A DNA stretch of 8,426 nt from Chloroflexota bacterium (GTDB lineage: Bacteria; Chloroflexota; Limnocylindria; P2-11E), in assembly GCA_005889445.1 (NCBI GenBank), contig VBGS01000097.1:1-8426 (forward strand). The letters are read 5' to 3'. The notes beneath the pieces are model-generated. The model worked only from the letters and a program-made list of their open reading frames with translations. It was not told the DNA's origin and ran no database searches. The position numbers and the translations under genes were made by a program. Below are positions 5,061 to 8,426 of the stretch, one piece after another (position 1 is the first letter of the stretch; each line of letters begins with the position of its first letter).

Positions 5061-6295
5061 AACACGCGAGAGGGCTCGGGTGCCGGGGCTCGATAGGACG
5101 CGACCTCCGGCGCCCAGAGCGCGATGGCTCCGACGCTCGCGAGCGTCGCGATTCCACCAGACACCACCGCGAACTCCGGCGATACCGCGGCTGCGACCAC
5201 GCCCGACTCCACCTGTCCCAGATACGGCCCGCCGAGGAAGAACATCGAGCTGATCGCGACCAGCCGGCCGCGAAGCTCGTCCGGGACCACCGTCTGCAGG
5301 ATCGTGCTACGGAAGATGGCGCTCACTGTGTCCGCGGCTTGCGCCAGCGCGACGAAGACGAGCGCTGCGACGAAGAGGCCGTCGTTCATCAAGCCGAACC
5401 CCACGATCGCGAGTCCCCACGCCGCCACCGAGATCAGGACTGCGACGCCTTGTCGCCGAACGCGCGGCACCCATCCCGAGGTCAGCGCGGCGACGAGCGA
5501 GCCGATCCCCGGCGCGGCGAACAGCAGACCGAGCCCTCCGGGCCCGACGGCGAACACCCGATCCGCGTAGTACGGAAAGAGCGCGCGCGGCGAGCCGAAG
5601 AAGGTCGCGAGAAAGTCCAGCAGCATCGTGCCCGAGAGAATGTGGTTGGCCCGAAAATACGAGAGCCCTTCACCGAGCGCTCGAATCACCGGCACGTGCG
5701 GCCGCGCATCACGTCTCGGTGCGACGACCAGCACAACCGCGACGATGGCCACGAGGAACGTGGCCGTATCGAGCCAGTACGCCCCCGCAAGACCGACCCC
5801 GAGGATGACTACGCCGGCGAGAGCCGGCCCCGCGATCGACGCCGTTTGGAAGAGCACCTGATTGAGCGCCATGGCCGCGGCGAGGCGCTCGCGTGCGACC
5901 AGATTCGGGACCAACGCGCCGCGAGCCGGGCCGTCGATCGCGGAGAACGCCGCCCCAATCGCTGTCAGCGCGTAGAGAAAGGGAACGTTCGCGATGCCGA
6001 CCTGGGTGCCGATCGCGAGCGCGGCCGAACAGCCTGAGAGGCCGATCTGCGTGACGATCAGAAGCCGCCGCCGATCGACCGAGTCAGCGATCACCCCACC
6101 GAAGAGCGCGAGCGAGATGAGAGGGATCGCTTGAAAGAGACCGATGAGCCCAACGTCGAGCGACGAGCCGGTGAGGAGGTAGATCTGGTAGGGGATCGCG
6201 ACGAGGCGCAGCTGCGTTCCGGTCAAGGAGATGAGCTGACCGAACCACACCAGCCGGAAGGACCGAAACTCGCGAAGCGGCGAGACGTCGATCAT
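5057..6295 (-). CDS. MFS transporter, MFS_3 (EntS-like) exporter type
   Basis: A 412-residue integral membrane protein with hydrophobic segments throughout, consistent with 12 helices. The N-terminal FRLVWFGQLISLTGTQL and the loop GGVIADSVDRRRLL (66-79, the motif-A position between helices 2 and 3) are typical of the MFS_3 group, as is PDELRGR (338-344). That group includes the enterobactin exporter EntS and macrolide-type efflux proteins. It is expected to export a small molecule by proton antiport; the substrate is unknown. Its ATG overlaps the stop of the upstream ATPase gene (ATGA at 6295-6292), so the two are translationally coupled. The stop shares CTAG with the convergent small membrane gene. 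Confidence 0.93.
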   Translation of the reverse strand: MIDVSPLREFRSFRLVWFGQLISLTGTQLRLVAIPYQIYLLTGSSLDVGLIGLFQAIPLISLALFGGVIADSVDRRRLLIVTQIGLSGCSAALAIGTQVGIANVPFLYALTAIGAAFSAIDGPARGALVPNLVARERLAAAMALNQVLFQTASIAGPALAGVVILGVGLAGAYWLDTATFLVAIVAVVLVVAPRRDARPHVPVIRALGEGLSYFRANHILSGTMLLDFLATFFGSPRALFPYYADRVFAVGPGGLGLLFAAPGIGSLVAALTSGWVPRVRRQGVAVLISVAAWGLAIVGFGLMNDGLFVAALVFVALAQAADTVSAIFRSTILQTVVPDELRGRLVAISSMFFLGGPYLGQVESGVVAAAVSPEFAVVSGGIATLASVGAIALWAPEVASYRAPAPEPSRVF

Positions 6296-6915
6296 GCCTT
6301 GACGAACTCATCCCTCGTCTCATTCCAACGAAATAGCAGCCGCGCGGTCGGCCGACCCGCGTGGACCCCACCGATCTCGTGGATCGTCTCGACGACGCGA
6401 CGCTGCGGGGTCTGCCAGGGCCCGATCGAGCGTAGGTAGACGACCAGCGAGATCTTGGCGGCGTCCGCGTCGGGCACGCGGCAGCCTCGACAGATGATGT
6501 CGAACGCGTCATCCGGATCGGGCGCATGCAGCGCCGCGGCGATCGCCGTGGTGTCGCGGATGCCGGCGAAGGCGCGGCGCACCGTACCGCCCCAGACGTA
6601 GCCCGGCGCGACCGCGTATTGGCTGATCTCGGGAACGTCGAGGTAGCCGCTCTGGGCACTGGCCAGAAGCGCTTCGACGTCGTCGCCGTCCTCACCGAGG
6701 GTGCGCACCGGCATGTGCGGGGGTCGCTCGGCGAGCATTGCCCTCTTTACCGTGCTCTTTCCGGCAAGACGTGGCACGGCCATCACCAGGAACGAACGGC
6801 GAGCGCGCACCGTCGACCGGAGGAGCGTGGCGATTTCGGCCGACATCGTCCGATTCGCGACGAGGTCGTCGAGGGTGAGCTCCGCTGCTATGTCGCCGAT
6901 CCTAGTGGCTGGCAC
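6292..6915 (-). CDS. Small PilT/CpaF-like ATPase, degenerate Walker A
   Basis: A 207-residue protein resembling the core of secretion/pilus ATPases (GspE/PilT/CpaF family) without their N-terminal domain. The segment LTLDDLVANRTMSAEIATLL, then STVRARRSFLVM (about 13-45), matches the CpaF lead-in to the P-loop. The P-loop reads VPRLAGKST (47-55): GKST is kept but the first glycine of GxxxxGK is replaced. AAALHAPDPDDAFDII (126-141) fits the His-box region, and RRVVETIHEI (172-181) fits the closing family segment. No clear Walker B acidic pair is visible. GTG 6915 gives the conserved start; GTG 6960 would extend further into the divergent gene, and ATG 6846 would cut conserved sequence. The stop overlaps the exporter's ATG. 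No pilus or secretion genes are near, so its job is unclear. Family call moderate, function unknown. Confidence 0.7.
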   Translation of the reverse strand: MPATRIGDIAAELTLDDLVANRTMSAEIATLLRSTVRARRSFLVMAVPRLAGKSTVKRAMLAERPPHMPVRTLGEDGDDVEALLASAQSGYLDVPEISQYAVAPGYVWGGTVRRAFAGIRDTTAIAAALHAPDPDDAFDIICRGCRVPDADAAKISLVVYLRSIGPWQTPQRRVVETIHEIGGVHAGRPTARLLFRWNETRDEFVKA

Positions 6916-6938
6916 ACGACATGCCTGTTGCGCAGAGC

Positions 6939-7376
6939 ATGAAGCTGCTCGCCATTCCACTCCTTGCGCTCGCTGTCTTGACCGGTGCCAGCGGCTCAGG
7001 TCCGTTGAAGGACAACCTCACCGGGCTCTTCAGCTGGCGGGACGAGCTCGCGCGGGACCGCGCTGAGATCGCCGACCTTCGCCAGGGTCGAGGGGCGACG
7101 GCGCCGTCGTGGGTGGTGAGCTACGCCAACGCCATCTGCGAACACAACGCCGTCTTCGTGCACGAGCACACCGATGCCGCGCTCGGGATGACCCTCGAGC
7201 AGGTCACGACCCAGTTCGACACGATGCATTCGCAAGGGCTGGACTGCAGCTCGGTCCGGTATCTCGGTTCGGTCAACGAGAACAAATATGTCTTCGTGCT
7301 TCGTCAGGGCAAGAAGGACGTCTGGTACATCTTCACGCTCAGCGACGATGGCGCGAGCGTGGTGAACGTCGAGTAG
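6939..7376 (+). CDS. Small secreted protein with two cysteines
   Basis: A 145-residue hypothetical exported protein. It opens with a clear signal peptide (MKLLAIPLLALAVLTGASG), with a likely cut after residue 17-19. The mature part begins with a charged helix (WRDELARDRAEIADLRQG, 33-50). A folded domain follows with C67 (ANAICEHN) and C103 (GLDCSSV), probably a disulphide. The C-terminus alternates like beta-strands (NKYVFVLRQGKKDVWYIFTL). I recognise no named family. ATG 6939 was chosen because it puts the basic residue and hydrophobic core at the usual distance; ATG 6921 would add MPVAQS. Only 23 bp separate this start from that of the divergent ATPase, so at least one promoter must lie inside the other gene. 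The deacylase gene follows after 23 nt on the same strand. Confidence 0.75.
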   Translation: MKLLAIPLLALAVLTGASGSGPLKDNLTGLFSWRDELARDRAEIADLRQGRGATAPSWVVSYANAICEHNAVFVHEHTDAALGMTLEQVTTQFDTMHSQGLDCSSVRYLGSVNENKYVFVLRQGKKDVWYIFTLSDDGASVVNVE

Positions 7377-7399
7377 CGCCGGCCGCTAGCCTGAGCGGG

Positions 7400-8365
7400 G
7401 TGGGCCCGATCGGTCCGATCCCGATTCCCCGTGCCGGCGAGCGCGCGACCGGCACCTTCACGTTCGCTGGCGACCCGGGTTTGGAGAAGTACGACTGGCC
7501 GTACATCGCCCTCGCCGGGCAGGTCGCCGGTCCGACTGTCCTGATCACGGCCGGGATCCACGCCGCCGAGTACACCGGTATCGAGGCGGCGATCCGGCTC
7601 GGTCGGACGATCCGGCCCGACTCAGTGCGCGGGACCGTGGTCATCATCCCCGTCCTCAACCGGCCCGGGTTCTACGAGCGCAGCATCTACGTCAATCCCG
7701 AGGATGGCGACAACCTCAATCGGCTTTTTCCGGGAAAGGCGGATGGCAGCTGGGGCGAGCGGTTCGCGCATCGTCTCCTCACCGAGATCGTCACGAGGTG
7801 CGACCACGCGATCGATCGCCACGCAGGCGACCTGGTGGAGGACCTCGTGCCGTTCGTCATCTACCGGGAGACCGGCGACCCGACGCGGGACGCGGTGATC
7901 GTTCGCATGGCGAACGCGTACGGTGCCGCGTGGGCGGTAAAGAGCGCGCCGACCGGCGAGCGCCCGGGGTCGCTCTACGCGGTCGCGACGCTCGCCGGCG
8001 TAGCGGCGATCCTCGCGGAGTCGGGTGGCCGTGGTCTTCTGATCGAGGAGGACGTCGAGCGCCACGTGCGCGGCGTGACGAACATCCTGAAGACGCTCGG
8101 CGTGCTCTCCGGCAGGGTTGACGCGAAAGCGCCGACCATCGTGAAGAGCTTCGATTGGGTGCGGTCTCCGGTCGCCGGCATGTTCCATTGCCGGGTGCGG
8201 GTCGGGCAGTCCGTGAAGGCGCGCGATCTCATCGGGGACGTCACCGATCTCGTTGGCGAGCCGATCGCGGCGATCACCGCACCGGTGAGCGGCGTCGTGC
8301 TCTTCACCGTGACGAGTCCGGCGATCAAGAAGGACGGTCTGCTGCTGGCGATCGGCGCGCTCTGA
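7400..8365 (+). CDS. Succinylglutamate desuccinylase/aspartoacylase family zinc deacylase
   Basis: A 321-residue zinc hydrolase of the AstE/AspA family (carboxypeptidase M14-like fold), which removes acyl groups from N-acyl amino acids or related amides. The HxxE zinc motif is in GIHAAEYTG (H54, E57). The third ligand is H141 in AIDRHAGD, where most relatives have DLH, so Arg140 replaces Leu. The catalytic Glu is E207 in ILAESGGRG. DGDNLNRLFPG (102-112) is the usual substrate-binding segment. The C-terminal beta-domain (about 254-321) has VRSPVAGMF and ITAPVSGVV. GTG 7400 is the start: the frame stays open further upstream, but only through the preceding gene. TAGCCT (7387-7392) lies 7 nt before GTG and could be the -10 of a leaderless promoter. 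Its stop is followed at once by an amidohydrolase. The substrate is not determined. Confidence 0.92.
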   Translation: MGPIGPIPIPRAGERATGTFTFAGDPGLEKYDWPYIALAGQVAGPTVLITAGIHAAEYTGIEAAIRLGRTIRPDSVRGTVVIIPVLNRPGFYERSIYVNPEDGDNLNRLFPGKADGSWGERFAHRLLTEIVTRCDHAIDRHAGDLVEDLVPFVIYRETGDPTRDAVIVRMANAYGAAWAVKSAPTGERPGSLYAVATLAGVAAILAESGGRGLLIEEDVERHVRGVTNILKTLGVLSGRVDAKAPTIVKSFDWVRSPVAGMFHCRVRVGQSVKARDLIGDVTDLVGEPIAAITAPVSGVVLFTVTSPAIKKDGLLLAIGAL

Positions 8366-8366
8366 T

Positions 8367-8426
8367 GTGACGCGCTCGCTCATCACCGCGGACGCGGTCA
8401 TCGATGGGACCGGAGCCGCCGCGGTT
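8367..8426 (+). CDS. Amidohydrolase family protein, N-terminus only (partial)
   Basis: The final 20 codons from GTG 8367 read VTRSLITADAVIDGTGAAAV and stay open at the edge. The pattern (L-I-x-A-D-x-V-I-D-G-T-G) is the usual opening strand of imidazolonepropionase/dihydroorotase-like metal-dependent amidohydrolases. The catalytic HxH lies beyond the window. It starts 1 nt after the deacylase stop, so the two genes are probably one operon and may act on related amides. The ATG at 8365 is followed at once by TGA and is not a start. Confidence 0.7.
   Translation, partial: MTRSLITADAVIDGTGAAAV

Noticed and set aside
5339..6037. Plus-strand open frame opposite the MFS exporter
   Set aside because: Composition is Arg/Glu/Asp-rich without a domain, and the opposite strand encodes a complete 12-helix transporter.
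7109..7399. Upstream extension of the deacylase frame
   Set aside because: These codons overlap the secreted-protein gene in another frame and add no family sequence; the conserved protein begins just after GTG 7400.
7622..8401. Minus-strand open frame opposite the zinc deacylase
   Set aside because: The plus strand carries all zinc and catalytic motifs of AstE/AspA; the minus frame has no recognisable motif.

Overview
The window is high-GC DNA, densely packed with genes on both strands. It has no tRNA, rRNA, CRISPR array, transposase or phage gene. The gene types suggest a chromosomal segment of a high-GC bacterium, most likely a Chloroflexota lineage (Limnocylindria/Ellin6529-like). These include an ECF sigma factor next to a DUF5667 membrane protein with a Pro/Thr linker, a BON protein with an acidic tail containing PYFPPTDPV, and short or absent leaders. 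That assignment is inference from style, not from a marker gene.

Left part (1-2987). A partial small membrane protein on the minus strand (1-155) diverges from an ECF sigma factor (about 265-900). The sigma stop overlaps the ATG of a DUF5667 anti-sigma-like membrane protein (897-1787). Next come a secreted protein with repeated Cys-paired helical modules (1883-2656) and a possible small membrane protein (2745-2987). The main observation is that three promoter-like sequences of one type precede the sigma gene, the Cys-repeat gene and the small membrane gene. Each has GGGGGTG(A/T)AC at -35, a 16-17 nt spacer, and CGTT at -10. This looks like a self-contained, autoregulated ECF regulon. The sigma gene has no canonical start codon upstream of its conserved region 2. 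A five-codon ATG...TAG mini-ORF ends exactly where the sigma reading frame opens.

Middle part (2883-5060). On the minus strand, an M20 metallopeptidase (4685-3342) is followed 30 nt later by a BON-domain protein (3311-2883). Diverging from the peptidase is a small two-helix membrane protein (4809-5060). It converges on the next gene, and the two stop codons share one CTAG.

Right part (5057-8426). On the minus strand, a small degenerate PilT/CpaF-like ATPase (6915-6292) is coupled by an ATGA overlap to an MFS_3-type exporter (6295-5057). On the plus strand are a small secreted protein with two cysteines (6939-7376), an AstE/AspA-family zinc deacylase (7400-8365), and the first 20 codons of an amidohydrolase (8367-end). 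The M20 peptidase, the deacylase and the amidohydrolase all belong to amide or peptide hydrolase families, but nothing visible ties them to one pathway.
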